From Myxococcales bacterium (lineage in GTDB: Bacteria; Myxococcota; UBA727; JABDBI01), in contig CP060221.1 in the NCBI GenBank assembly GCA_023898405.1, forward strand, positions 434,001 to 498,000: 64,000 bases of DNA. Reading direction: 5' to 3'. A program made the position numbers and the translations under genes. Numbering within the stretch: the stretch's first letter is position 1; each line of letters opens with the position of its first letter. Positions 28,076 through 37,379 of the stretch are shown here, in pieces. The notes below the pieces were generated by a model that was not told the origin of the DNA, made no database searches, and worked only from the letters and a program-made list of their open reading frames with translations.

Positions 28076-29020
28076 ATGATGCTTAATACCAAAATTTTTT
28101 TTTGCATTATCACTTTTTTGTTTGTAGTTTCTTTCTCTTTTGCCTTTGATGCTCAAGGCGATGACAAGCATTTTTCGTTTATGAGAAAATTTGCTGGGAA
28201 AATACAACTCGCCTTCAAAACATTTCAGAAAGATGGGGTCGAAATTACAGTAATTGCTGTTTCTCACTATGCCCAAAAAGATTTTTTTACTGAGGCATCC
28301 TCTGCCATCGACAACAAAGCGGTCTTATATGAACTACAATACGCTACTGCTGATATGATTAAGGATTTACAAAATTCATATACAAGTTTGAGTGAAAAAT
28401 CTGCCGCTCGATATATTTATTTATCTAAAAATCTTGGAACAATATACAGCTACATGTCATTAGCCTCCGACAGCTCTTGTCTCAACAAAATTATATTTCT
28501 TTCAGTTGGAGCGACATGTGATCAGTTTAGAGGCCTTTCTTACGAAAAAGCCTGTGAATTAATTCACGCTGACTATCCTCCAGATGAATTTACTAAAGTA
28601 AATTTTCATAATACGCTCAAAAACTCAGAGCAGCTACTAATGAATCGCGTGCTGTTTCCACTCAATAAGTTTCCTGTTGCCCTATTAAATATCTGCGAAT
28701 TATTGCTGGAATACGCTGGCGTACCTTTACTGAGTAAAACCGCATCATTTATAGGATTGCGCCAATTATTTGAGGATACTTCGTTAAAATTTCATAAAAA
28801 TATCTGCGACGACGTGGTAGAAGATGAATTTAAACGACAAGTTGAAGACATAAAAAATATAAACCAAATTGTGTTTTCTAAGCTTGAAGAAATATTACAA
28901 AATAACGAACACTCTAAACTATGTATCCTTTACGGATATAATCATTGCCCAGATTTCCAAAAATATTTAGAAGATACTGGTTTTGAGCTTGTCTTAGTTA
29001 ATTGGGTTAGTGCATATTGA
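28076..29020 (+). CDS. exported protein, possibly TraB/TIKI (GumN)-like
   Basis: A 314-residue protein with a signal peptide (MLNTKIFFCIITFLFVVSFSFA) and AAGG seven bases before the ATG. The mature part starts with a strand and a histidine (VEITVIAVSHYAQKDFF), then KAVLYELQYA. Near the C-terminus is KLCILYGYNHCPDFQKYLED, like the two GxxH/E-rich ends of the TraB/TIKI/GumN/EreA superfamily of putative metalloproteases. The match is weak and by eye. The central 150 residues show nothing familiar. Confidence 0.55.
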   Translation: MMLNTKIFFCIITFLFVVSFSFAFDAQGDDKHFSFMRKFAGKIQLAFKTFQKDGVEITVIAVSHYAQKDFFTEASSAIDNKAVLYELQYATADMIKDLQNSYTSLSEKSAARYIYLSKNLGTIYSYMSLASDSSCLNKIIFLSVGATCDQFRGLSYEKACELIHADYPPDEFTKVNFHNTLKNSEQLLMNRVLFPLNKFPVALLNICELLLEYAGVPLLSKTASFIGLRQLFEDTSLKFHKNICDDVVEDEFKRQVEDIKNINQIVFSKLEEILQNNEHSKLCILYGYNHCPDFQKYLEDTGFELVLVNWVSAY

Positions 29021-29299
29021 TACGCCCACAACCTAAAAATCAATTGTGGGCTGTAACTTTGTATGCTCAGTTCCTATTGACTACTAAAACGCCAGGTATT
29101 TTTTGGTCCGCTCTCATCAAACCCAGTCGAGTATATTTGCTTTTAAAGATATTCTCTACTCAATCCTTTTTTAAAGCTGCCCTTGTTGGGCTTACGAAAT
29201 TAATTCATTAGCGCAAATATTTTTATTGGACTTATTTGTTTAAGTTGTGCGACAGCGCCGTTCACAAACTTTTATCTTACCGTTCTTTGGGAGAATGTT

Positions 29300-29731
29300 A
29301 TGAAATATTTAGTGCTCACATTTTTTCTTATGGCCTATCCAGCTTTAAGCGGCTTTGACCTTGAGGAAGGTGACTTCTCAAGACGGGAAAAGCATTCTCT
29401 TTTGCTCGCAAAATTGGCAGATGATTCATATAAAACGCTTGAGCCTATTTTGAAAAGCTCCGATCCAATTTGCAATACAATAAAAACCCAAAGGTACGCG
29501 CTTAAACTAGCACTCGCTATGATTTATCTCAAAGACTCAGAAGCCGAGCAATGCTTAAAACTAGAAAATTACCTCGAATCTGAAAAGTTGCATCTAACCT
29601 ATCGACCAAATCTTTCATCCATTGAAATTGCTATTCCAGAAACACTAGGGATTAAAATGCGCACCGAAATTATCGAGATCACTTATCTTATTTTTTCCCC
29701 CAGCATAAATGTCAGGCTTTCTGTCCAATAA
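29300..29731 (+). CDS. small secreted protein, unknown
   Basis: A 143-residue protein with a signal peptide (MKYLVLTFFLMAYPALSG) and GGGAGA before the ATG. The mature part is helical with two cysteines (SDPICNTIK, AEQCLKLENY). No family is recognised. It follows the TIKI-like exported protein in the same orientation. Confidence 0.6.
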   Translation: MKYLVLTFFLMAYPALSGFDLEEGDFSRREKHSLLLAKLADDSYKTLEPILKSSDPICNTIKTQRYALKLALAMIYLKDSEAEQCLKLENYLESEKLHLTYRPNLSSIEIAIPETLGIKMRTEIIEITYLIFSPSINVRLSVQ

Positions 29732-30124
29732 TCGAACTTGAGCTGAGCGCCATTTCCATAGGACATTTTCTTAACCTTCGTCCGCCAAGCTAACTTATGC
29801 GAACGTTGAGCTGTTTGTTGTGATGTCTAAACGAGGAGACTCTCCCCAAGGCTTATAGAAGGACAAAGCCCAAATTTCTCTTTAGCCCCGGATTAGATCA
29901 TGTAAAAATGCCATTTGGCAGGGTCTTTTGAAAATTAGGACAAAAAAAACGAGGATCCTTATTCCTAAATTCCCTGCCTAGCATGGATTCATTAAGGCCA
30001 AATAAGCTACTTTCTAGCAAATAAGTGTGGTCCTACCCGCCGGAATCGACAAGATCGTTTGGAAAAATTACACTCTGACCGATACCTAGGTTCAAATGGT
30101 ATTTAAAAAAGGACTAAAGCTAGG
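29732..30124. other. 393-base gap without a supported gene
   Basis: No open frame of note and no RNA gene was seen. Base composition is less AT-biased than the neighbours and includes short protein-like pieces in more than one frame, so it may be an eroded gene, but nothing can be named. Confidence 0.4.
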
Positions 30125-30625
30125 TTATGAAACTATTTTACTGTGGCTAAGCTTTAACGTGAAAGCAACAAAATATAGTGGCGAATATTGGTCACTATTA
30201 TGTACTTCCCACCAATAGCATTTTGGGCTAGTAGCTTCGTACTCGTGCTTAAACATGCTAGAAATATGTGGGTTATATCGCGTCTCAAAAATTACGCGAA
30301 TAGTATTGTTCTCGTTAATTTCTACCTTATTAAAATAGTATTCAGCTCCAAAATGTACATTGTTTATAGGTGAATCCGAGGTTTTAACAAATTTAATATT
30401 GTCTTTATTGATAGTATGCCATGAGCTATTTAGATCGAATTTAAATTCATGCAAGCCTATAATGATTTCTTCATCATTTTTTGCTTTATCTAATAAGCAC
30501 TTAAAATCTTGATTTTTAAAAAAATCAGTAACAATTTGCGAGTCGAGAGATGCACCGCAAACAAAAAATGAAAATAAAATGTTTGTGAACAAGAATAAAA
30601 AAAGGTGTGAGATATAAGCTTTCAT
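30125..30625 (-). CDS. secreted protein, unknown
   Basis: A 166-residue protein with a signal peptide (about residues 1-26, hydrophobic LFLFLFTNILFSFFVC). The mature domain looks beta-rich with several aromatic residues (SSWHTINKDNIKFV, FGAEYYFNKVEI, TSPKCYWWEVHNSD). No family is recognised. Confidence 0.6.
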   Translation of the reverse strand: MKAYISHLFLFLFTNILFSFFVCGASLDSQIVTDFFKNQDFKCLLDKAKNDEEIIIGLHEFKFDLNSSWHTINKDNIKFVKTSDSPINNVHFGAEYYFNKVEINENNTIRVIFETRYNPHISSMFKHEYEATSPKCYWWEVHNSDQYSPLYFVAFTLKLSHSKIVS

Positions 30626-30833
30626 AAATCTTTTCTAAGTAATATTGTGGCAAAAATATACAGACCTTCTTCCTTAAAGTCATTGTCTTCTAATTTCAAT
30701 ACCTTATTTGATCTATTTCCTTAAAAATCTCTGTTTGAGAAAAATCTTTAACCAAGGATTTTGTGCTACAAAAATCAAACTGAGATTTTTCTACGATTTC
30801 TATCCTTAAATGAATAAAAACGCCTCGTCATAT

Positions 30834-31467
30834 TTAATAATTTAGTCCAATAGCTAAAGCCTTAAATCCAATCTTAGCTGCCTCAATTAATTTTTTTCGA
30901 GGTATTTGTGAGGCTGCTTTTATTATTTGGCGGTTTTTTTCGCCAGTAATGTGCGGCATAATTATTTTTTAAAGCTTGAATGATTTTGAAGCAGCATAAA
31001 CTGCCGCATATGGAATGGGCGAAAAGGCGGCGGTTGATGCAATATTGATGATGGTTCCCTTCTTTTGTGCCTTAAATTTTTTAGCGGCTGCATAAGACAG
31101 CTCCACCAGGACGCTTATGTTTTTAGGTTAATCATGTCCCAATAAGTTTCAGAAGGTATGTCACTAAATAAGCCCCACTTTCCAAAACCCGCATTGTTGA
31201 CCAGTAAATCAAAATTCTCCTCACTGTTTAAAATTGTTTGTGCTAAATCTTTGACACTTTCCTTACAACCCAAATCCACCGAGGCGGTCTGGACGGCGAC
31301 ACCGTAGTTTTGCTTTAACTCACCGGCTAGTTTTTCAAGCTTGTCACTAGAACGCGCGGTCAAAAAAAGATCTAAGCCTTGCTTAGCTAATTCTAAAGCC
31401 AGGGCCTGTCCTATTCCAGAAGAAGCACCCGTAACATCGCCTTTTTACAATTAATTTTTGCGTTCAT
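30834..31467 (-). pseudogene. short-chain dehydrogenase pseudogene
   Basis: Begins MNAKINCKKAM, then loses one base before VTGASSGIGQALALELAKQG (near 31435). It continues as a clean SDR (NNAGFGKWGLFSDIPSE), shifts again after DMINL near 31120 into ELSYAAAKKF and TIINIASTAAFSPIPYAAVY, and loses frame once more after the active-site ASK. A C-terminal piece (KKLIEAAKIGFKALAIGLNY) runs to the stop at 30834. At least three frameshifts. It resembles the DltE/YqjQ-type SDRs. The gene is dead. Confidence 0.85.
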
Positions 31468-31643
31468 CTAACACCTTTGATTTTAAGACTTTCTTGCAGT
31501 TACTTTTTTTGATTAATTAACAAAGTGAAGAACTTAATATTTAAGGATTTTTTTAAACTAAATTAACGGATTAAACTAAAAATTATTCTTAAGCAAAATG
31601 CTTGATTTTCTTATGTATTTTTTTAGCAAAAAATAACGGACAA

Positions 31644-32231
31644 TCAGTGGTTTGGCGTTTTTTGACTGTAGTGTTTTTGGATGAAGTCGTTTTGTAGCCA
31701 CAATAATTTACCAAAAGCCCTGATAGCCTTAGCTTTTATGGCAAAATCTAAGTTTGACTCCAAAATAGTTTTATTTATAGCGTCGTTCACAAAACCCATT
31801 AAAGCATTCATCTGCACATTCGGGATATAAATATCTGGATTGCCAGCCCAATAAGTGTGGATTTTGCCCACCATATCTAGGTATTTAACCATGCAATCAT
31901 TATAAGGCATGGTGACAAGGCGTTCTAAGTACCGGGCGAGATGTTGTTTGCGAAAGCTTATTTGCGGGTGATCAGCTTTAAGGTCTTCGAGCTTATTTGG
32001 TATTTCCCCAGTGTAGCCATGCTGTCTTGGTAAAAAATGGCGCCAGGTGGCATCTTGAGCTTGGAGTTTTTCATAAACCTGATCAACGAGTTGTGGCACC
32101 AAGGGCGCTAGAAAATCTGCTGCCCCATGGATGGCACTGATATCTTCAGAGCTAAAACCCATAAATTCCGCTAAATACTCAAAACGGTAGGAATTGTCAC
32201 TTTCTAAACGTTCTTCATCGATATGTTTCAT
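31644..32231 (-). CDS. protoglobin
   Basis: A 195-residue single-domain heme protein of the globin-coupled-sensor/protoglobin family, a likely binder of O2, NO or CO. The pattern fits: YRFEYLAEFMGFSSEDISAI, a pre-F segment, FRKQHLARYLERLV with the likely heme-ligand histidine region, then GKIHTYWAGNPDIYIP and NALMGFVNDAI. There is no output domain, so it is a stand-alone globin. AGGA precedes the ATG by eight bases. It lies between the SDR pseudogene and an IS6 remnant. Confidence 0.82.
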   Translation of the reverse strand: MKHIDEERLESDNSYRFEYLAEFMGFSSEDISAIHGAADFLAPLVPQLVDQVYEKLQAQDATWRHFLPRQHGYTGEIPNKLEDLKADHPQISFRKQHLARYLERLVTMPYNDCMVKYLDMVGKIHTYWAGNPDIYIPNVQMNALMGFVNDAINKTILESNLDFAIKAKAIRAFGKLLWLQNDFIQKHYSQKTPNH

Positions 32232-32262
32232 GCTAAAAATCCTATAAGGTAAAAACTAAAGC

Positions 32263-32697
32263 TTACAAAATTATAAGCTCAGCTAGCTGCTTTTTATTTC
32301 GGGTTTTGCTAAGATAAAAATCGATAGTCTGTCCCCGTGAATCGATAGCCCTATAGAGATAGAGCCACTTCCCCTTTACTTTGACGTAGGTTTCATCAAG
32401 CTTCCAAGAATCATTTGGTGATTTCAAAAAGTAGCTGGCGCGCTTTTATATCTTGGGAGCATAGTGCTGAACCCATCGGTAGATTGTTGTATGATCGGCA
32501 TTTAGACCACGCTCTTTCATCATCTCTTCTAGGTCACGATAACTGCCCCTGTAACAAAGATACCAACGTACGCAAAGAAGGATTGCTTCGCCTTGATAAT
32601 GGCGCCATTTAAAATCTGATGAAGTGTGTTTTCTCATCCCTCAATAGTAGTAAAAATGGAGCCCATTCACTAAATCAGGATTTTTTGCAACACTACC
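32263..32697 (-). mobile_element. IS6-family (IS26-like) remnant
   Basis: The frame from 32637 reads FKWRHYQGEAILLCVRWYL, SYRDLEEMMKERGL, HTTIYRWVQHYAP, the IS6 transposase N-terminus. It breaks near 32455 and resumes in another frame as SWKLDETYVKVKGKWLYLYR (first catalytic Asp) up to TAA at 32263. The other catalytic residues are deleted. An IS6-type terminal repeat (GGTAGTGTTGCAAA on the minus strand) lies at about 32683-32697. The opposite end is missing. Confidence 0.85.
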
Positions 32698-32808
32698 AAA
32701 TAATTCAAGAAAAAATTCAGATGTTTAATTTGTTAAAAATATTAAGGCGTTGCTTCCTGCAAATCTATACCCCAAAAGCTTGTGCCTATGGGGTGGGGGT
32801 GCAGCAGT

Positions 32809-33720
32809 TTACCAAACTTTATTAGCGTTTTTAAGAAGTTTTGGTCTAGGGTTTATTTTTAGCAGATCTTTACTTGCCAAATATTCTACAATTTGAGATG
32901 TAAAACGGCTTCCAGGATCAACTACAAACATCAAGCTTTGTATGTAGGGGTTATTAGCTAGCGGTTCTTTATTTAGTTCAGTTGGTTTGTTCCAGGTGTG
33001 CCCAGCTATATGATCTAACAACTTCTCGGTTGTATCGAATTGAGTATTAAAGCCATTATCATTTTCCAGAACATTAAAAACAGCATCATAACCTCCAACA
33101 AAATGCGTATTAATAAAAGCGCCTTGAGGTTGTCCAACAAATGCCAGCATATAAAGCTCAGTAAGTTGCCAAGCTGTTTGTCCTATCTTTTCCGAGTCAG
33201 TAAGGTTAAGTTTTTTTAAAGCATTCTTGGTAGCATTCCAGGCAGCATTCCTGGCAGAATCCCTGGCAGCATTCCAAACAGCATTCCTGGCAGCATTCCA
33301 GGCAGCATTCCAGGCAGCATTATAGTCAGCATTCCTGGCAGCAATCCAGGCAGAATCCACGGCAGCATTCCAGGCAGCATTGGCAGCATTATCTGCAGTC
33401 CTATAGGCATTCATCATGGCAGTAGAACAGGTAGCATCCATAAATACAACATAATGGGCAACTTGTATAGCAGCTAGCTTGGCATGATTTTCATAGGCGT
33501 CATGGTATTTTTCACTAATAAAAGTTATCAAATTCTCTGTTAAGGTGCTTAACAGTTCATTTCTATATTCTTCATGATTAGCTAAGAGTTCATTAATTTC
33601 ATTTACAGTTGTTGAGTTTTCTCCAATCTTTAACACACGCTTTTGCAGCTCAGTATTATCCGCATTGACAGACAGGCCTGTAAAAAACAGGCAGACAAAA
33701 AAACAGCAAAAATTCTTCAT
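32809..33720 (-). CDS. secreted Ala/Asn/Trp tetrapeptide-repeat protein
   Basis: A 303-residue protein with a signal peptide (MKNFCCFFVCLFFTGLSVNA) and AGAGG before the ATG. Residues about 105-170 consist of tetrapeptides of the form NAA[W/R/V/Y] (NAAWNAAWNAARNAVWNAAR). These are predicted to form one long Ala-rich helix with Trp or Arg at every fourth place. Flanking regions are ordinary; the C-terminal 130 residues (GQPQGAFINTHFVGGYDAVF...) resemble no family I know. The repeat is written in DNA as a 12-bp minisatellite, so its length could change by slippage. The function is unknown. Confidence 0.75.
   Translation of the reverse strand: MKNFCCFFVCLFFTGLSVNADNTELQKRVLKIGENSTTVNEINELLANHEEYRNELLSTLTENLITFISEKYHDAYENHAKLAAIQVAHYVVFMDATCSTAMMNAYRTADNAANAAWNAAVDSAWIAARNADYNAAWNAAWNAARNAVWNAARDSARNAAWNATKNALKKLNLTDSEKIGQTAWQLTELYMLAFVGQPQGAFINTHFVGGYDAVFNVLENDNGFNTQFDTTEKLLDHIAGHTWNKPTELNKEPLANNPYIQSLMFVVDPGSRFTSQIVEYLASKDLLKINPRPKLLKNANKVW
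33228..33395. repeat. 12-bp minisatellite inside a gene
   Basis: About a dozen imperfect copies of a 12-base unit (on the + strand mostly GGCAGCATTCCA/GGCAGCATTCCT) encode the NAAx tetrapeptides. Shorter and variant units (CAGAATCC, AGTCAGCATT) break the array. Confidence 0.85.
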
Positions 33721-33921
33721 ATTTAACCTCTTATTATTAGTATTATATTTTATATAATTTACTTTTTTTTAAAACGAGATACTATGGATGGGTAACATTT
33801 AAAAAATATAATGCAAGAATAAATTCAGATATTTAATTTACCTGAATATCATTTAAGGGACCCTGATCGAAAAAAGCCATTCATTCCATATGGTTAGTTT
33901 TCCCAGCAAAGGAAAGTAGCC

Positions 33922-34776
33922 ATGGAAGAACAGCTCATTGAGATATTTGTCAAAGTAGACGATTTTTGCAAGGTGTATGAAGAGCGCTTGCGATATATGC
34001 TTAAGGAATTTGGCTTCAAGAAACGATTTTGTTCAGACACGTTGAGCTTGAGTGAGCTCATGACCATAGCGATATTTTTTCAGTGTAGCCAGGTAAGAAC
34101 ATTTAAAGCTTTCTATTTTTTGCTGCTGTGCTCACGATTTAAAGACTTTTTTCCACGACTCCCCAGCTACCAGCGTTTAACGTTGCTACCTTCAAAAATA
34201 GCACTACCTATTGAAATCTTTTTAACGGTAAATTGAGGTAAAAATACTGGCATTTCCTTTGTTGACTCTACGTCGATTAAAGCCTGTCACTTCAATCGTC
34301 GTTACCGCAATCGAGTTTTAAAATCTATTTCGGCAGCAGCTAAAACGACGACGGGATGGTTCTTCGGACTGAAGCTTCACCTGGTATTAAACGATGAAGG
34401 TGAAATCCTGGCGCATAAACTAAGCCCAGGCAATTGTGATGATAGAGCACCCGTCAAAGAACTTATGAAATGCCGTTCAGGCTTGCTAATCGCAGATCGC
34501 GGCTACATCAGCGATGATTTGGAATTTGGATTAGCAAAAAAGGGCATAAAACTTATTACTAAAGTCAAAGAAAACATGAGCTTCGAACGCGTGTTAACAT
34601 CGTTTGAGAAAAAATGTTTGAGAGCCAGAGGCTTAATTGAAACGGTAAACGATCAGCTAAAAAATATCTTCCAAATCGAGCATACGAGACACCGTTCAAT
34701 CAGAGCATTCTTTGTCAACGTGCTTGCAGGTCTTGCCGCATATACTTTCAGACCGGCAAAACCAAAAATGGCTTAA
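33922..34776 (+). pseudogene. IS982-family transposase with one nonsense codon
   Basis: An in-frame sequence of 284 codons interrupted only by TGA at 34234-34236. The parts read SLSELMTIAIFFQCSQVRTF, then after the stop GISFVDSTSIKACHFNRRY (first Asp), TTGWFFGLKLHLVLNDEGE, LIADRGYISD, LITKVKENM and ARGLIETVNDQLKNIFQIEH with HTRHRS, all IS982 hallmarks. Apart from the TGA all catalytic motifs are intact. Terminal repeats were not resolved. The next element (IS4) begins 7 bases after the stop. Confidence 0.85.
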
Positions 34777-35083
34777 GCGATATCTCATGATTGATCACAT
34801 CTTTTTGTTGACAAGATAGATTCGGCGATTTGGTAACCTTTATACATAGCATAAAGTTCTCTAAGCCCTCGCCATAAGACGAGCCATCCAGGAGGACCGT
34901 TATATTTAATGTGTCCTCCCAACCTTGCTATTTGCCTTAAAACTTCATCGACAGTAAGCAATGATTCCGCGGTATAATTTTGCAGCATAGCTAATAATGG
35001 AGGCGGTATATAAAGTTCTGGTGAGCTATTTGCTTCATTTGCTTTATTGCGTAGCCGCAGGAGAAACCAGGCTATTGGTATAA

Positions 35084-35988
35084 GAGGCTGTAAAAAAAAT
35101 CAATTTGGCAATTCTGGTTCAATAAATGTCGCTGTGACGAAAGTATGACGTGAAAACCTTTTTGAAAGGAAATATCATGTCGTGCTTGTATGAGACCTGT
35201 TTGTCAGATTGTGCCTGGGAAGTGATTGAGCCACTTTTTCCTGCTAACGCCAAACGAGGCAGACGTCGTGTCTATAGCTTTCGGAGCATAGTTGATGCCA
35301 TATTCTATGTTTTAAAGAACGGCTGTGTGTGGCGTTGTTTACCCAATGACTTTCCTCCTCACGGTATTGTCTATCACTATTTTCGCACCTGGTCTGTTTC
35401 TGGTTTGTGGGCGGTCTTAAACTGCATTCTCGTGGCAATAGTCAGAACCTGTGCTGGCAGAGATGCAAGCCCCTCACTTGTTTCCATCGACTCCCAATCA
35501 CAGACAGCGGAACCAGGAGTAGATGAGCGTGGTTTGGATGGGGGAAAGAAGATTAATGGAAGAAAGCGCCACATCGTTGTTGATACGATGGGATTGATGC
35601 TCCTATGCATTTGTACCGCAGCAAATGTATCTGATAGGGTTGCCGGCGAGGAATTGGTTACTGAGCTCAATAAGCGCGAGAAGTTTCCCAGATTAGCGAA
35701 GATTCTTGGAGATAACGCATATAAGAATTTGTCTTCAGGCTTGAGAGTAGGCGTAAGCACAGAAACTGCGGAACGTTTAAAAGGGCAAAAGGGGTTTGTA
35801 CCACAAATATTTCGTTGGGCCGTAGAACGAACTTTTGCTTGGCTGAATCGAAATAGGCGTCTGGTGCGTAACTATGAGAAGAATACAAAGCATCAGGAAT
35901 CAATGAACTACATCGCTAATGCAAGATTATGTATCAGACGATTGGAAAATTGGCTTACCACCTGAGATTTGATTTTTTTTACAGCCTC
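35084..35988 (+). mobile_element. IS5-family element, 905 bp, nested in IS4
   Basis: Perfect 22-bp inverted repeats GAGGCTGTAAAAAAAATCAA(AT) at 35084-35105 and 35967-35988. Target duplication TAA at 35081-35083 and 35989-35991, as expected for the IS427/IS1031 groups. Confidence 0.92.
35177..35965 (+). CDS. IS5-family transposase
   Basis: A 262-residue DDE transposase, apparently intact. It starts MSCLYETCLSDCAWEVIEPLF (AAAGGA before the ATG), with the N-terminal RSIVDAIFYVLKNGCVWRCL region. The first Asp is in SIDSQSQ, the second in LGDNAYKN, and the Glu lies in RWAVERTFAWLNRNRRLVRN. The frame is open upstream to 35150 without support. This copy looks functional; the copy at 46 kb has an amber codon. 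Confidence 0.93.
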   Translation: MSCLYETCLSDCAWEVIEPLFPANAKRGRRRVYSFRSIVDAIFYVLKNGCVWRCLPNDFPPHGIVYHYFRTWSVSGLWAVLNCILVAIVRTCAGRDASPSLVSIDSQSQTAEPGVDERGLDGGKKINGRKRHIVVDTMGLMLLCICTAANVSDRVAGEELVTELNKREKFPRLAKILGDNAYKNLSSGLRVGVSTETAERLKGQKGFVPQIFRWAVERTFAWLNRNRRLVRNYEKNTKHQESMNYIANARLCIRRLENWLTT

Positions 35989-37190
35989 TAAAGACTCCCA
36001 AACAATTTTTCAGGCTGTGAAAGCTTTCTAACTGTCTTTTTTCATATGAGCATCCAGTTTTAAGGACTTTAAAGTATTCTTCTATGACCCAACGTGAGCA
36101 ATAGCATTCGATAATCTTTTCGATATCTTGGCGCGAAGCGATTGGTTCTTGAGTGAGTAAAATCCATTCAATAGGCTTTTCATCTTTAGGCGGATTTCGC
36201 TCTAGAATAAGAACAGCATTTATATCTAAAGATAATGCATATTTTTTATCTACACAGTTTGATCTTTTTAATGTAATTTGTTTTGCTTTAATATCTACTA
36301 TCGTATTGCGGGCATCTCTTTTAACAAGCCTTTTATTATTAGCCCCGCCGGATTTTTTATTTCTTCTAGAAAGATGTATTTCTTTAGAAAACAATCTGCT
36401 TTCTTCTGCAAATTCCTCGCGTAAATGCTTGCCGTTTACAAGGGCGCGGTCATAGCAGCCCCTAACAATAAATCGATGTTCTTTGTTCGATAAATCAGCA
36501 AGCAAAGCATAACTATCTGTTTCACTATCGCATACGTGGATTGCATTTTTAGCGCTTTCGCTGAGTTTAGAAATGCTATCGATTGCGTCATTCCATCTTT
36601 GTTTTTCCGATGGCAGGCGACGAGACTGAGTCTGTGTAAGAATCCCTTTTTTTCTGAGTGCATAAGGACTGATTTTTTCACCGCGCTTAAAACAATGCAA
36701 CCCCAATGTACCTAATGGTTCTCTATCTGACGCAGAAATAGCTAAACTGAAATGACCAAAGAAGCTTGCACTTTTACCTAGTGAGGTTGTTCCAAGGTCT
36801 CGTCTCTTTCCTGAAAATACAAACTCACTCGAATCATGCGCAATAATAATATCATTATTCTTATTGCACATACGCTTTAAAGTAGCTTGCTTGTGCGGTT
36901 CTAAAATGTCTTTTATTTCTATGTAAGGATTTTCCACAAACCGATAGAACCCCTCTAATTCTGCCGAACTCCTAAATGCCTCAGGAAAAGATTTCTCTGG
37001 ACTTTCAATAACCGAGCTAACAATTGATAAAAGGCGCTTAGTTAAGCGCTTATCACCAAGATTTGATTCTATAAATTCTGTTCTTATATGATTCATTGAA
37101 AAACTTGATCACATCAAATTAAACTTGAAAATGCTTAAACGACTTTGTCAACAAAAAGATGTGATCAATCATGAGAGCAAACTTCAGGTT

Positions 37191-37316
37191 AATCTTAAGA
37201 GTTTTCATAATTTCTTTTATGAGTTCTTGGGCCTGCTCAAAAACCAGGTGCAAAGCCAAAAACTATCTTGATTGGCGGCATTTGAATAAAGCTATCGCCC
37301 AGAAAGCCCTTATTAC
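37191..37316. repeat. ~125-bp dispersed repeat, copy 1
   Basis: TAATCTTAAGAGTTTTCATA... to ...GAAAGCCCTTATTA is identical or nearly so to 40836-40960. It begins about 15 bases after the IS4 end. A partial copy lies at 27893-27931. No coding sense is apparent. Confidence 0.85.
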
Positions 37317-37379
37317 TGCACTACGGAAGTATTTTCGAGGAACTCTTCCCTGCTCATGCTAAGTGCTCAGTGAACTGTT

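Larger units (their letters stand above)
34785..37096 (-). pseudogene. IS4-family (Tn5-like) transposase split by IS5
   Basis: The N-terminal part starts MNHIRTEFIESNLGDKRL and runs to ESFHSLKNCLGVF at about 35991. It includes IIAHDSSEF (Asp), VCDSETDSYALL (Asp) and the YREK-like box SRWVIEEYFKVLKTGCSYEK (Glu). The C-terminal part lies on the far side of the IS5 and reads NYTAESLLTVDEVLRQIARL, GGHIKYNGPPGWLVLWRG. Removing the IS5 and one copy of the 3-base duplication restores a continuous frame (GVFIPIAWFLLRLRNK). The gene was therefore intact until the insertion. Confidence 0.88.
34783..37176 (-). mobile_element. IS4-family element interrupted by IS5
   Basis: Perfect 32-bp inverted repeats (34783-34814 and 37145-37176, TCTCATGATTGATCACATCT...) bound an element of about 1.48 kb once the nested IS5 and one target copy are removed. 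Direct target duplications are not evident at its outer ends. Confidence 0.8.

Noticed and set aside
29017..29211. 64-residue frame after the TIKI-like gene
   Set aside because: It overlaps the previous stop, has no ribosome site and reads like non-coding sequence.
33228..33410. Regular short repeats considered as a CRISPR array
   Set aside because: The units are 12 bp, contiguous and in frame within a signal-peptide protein; there are no spacers.
37171..37362. 63-residue frame after the IS4 end
   Set aside because: It spans the edge of the dispersed repeat, which has no coding sense in its other copies.
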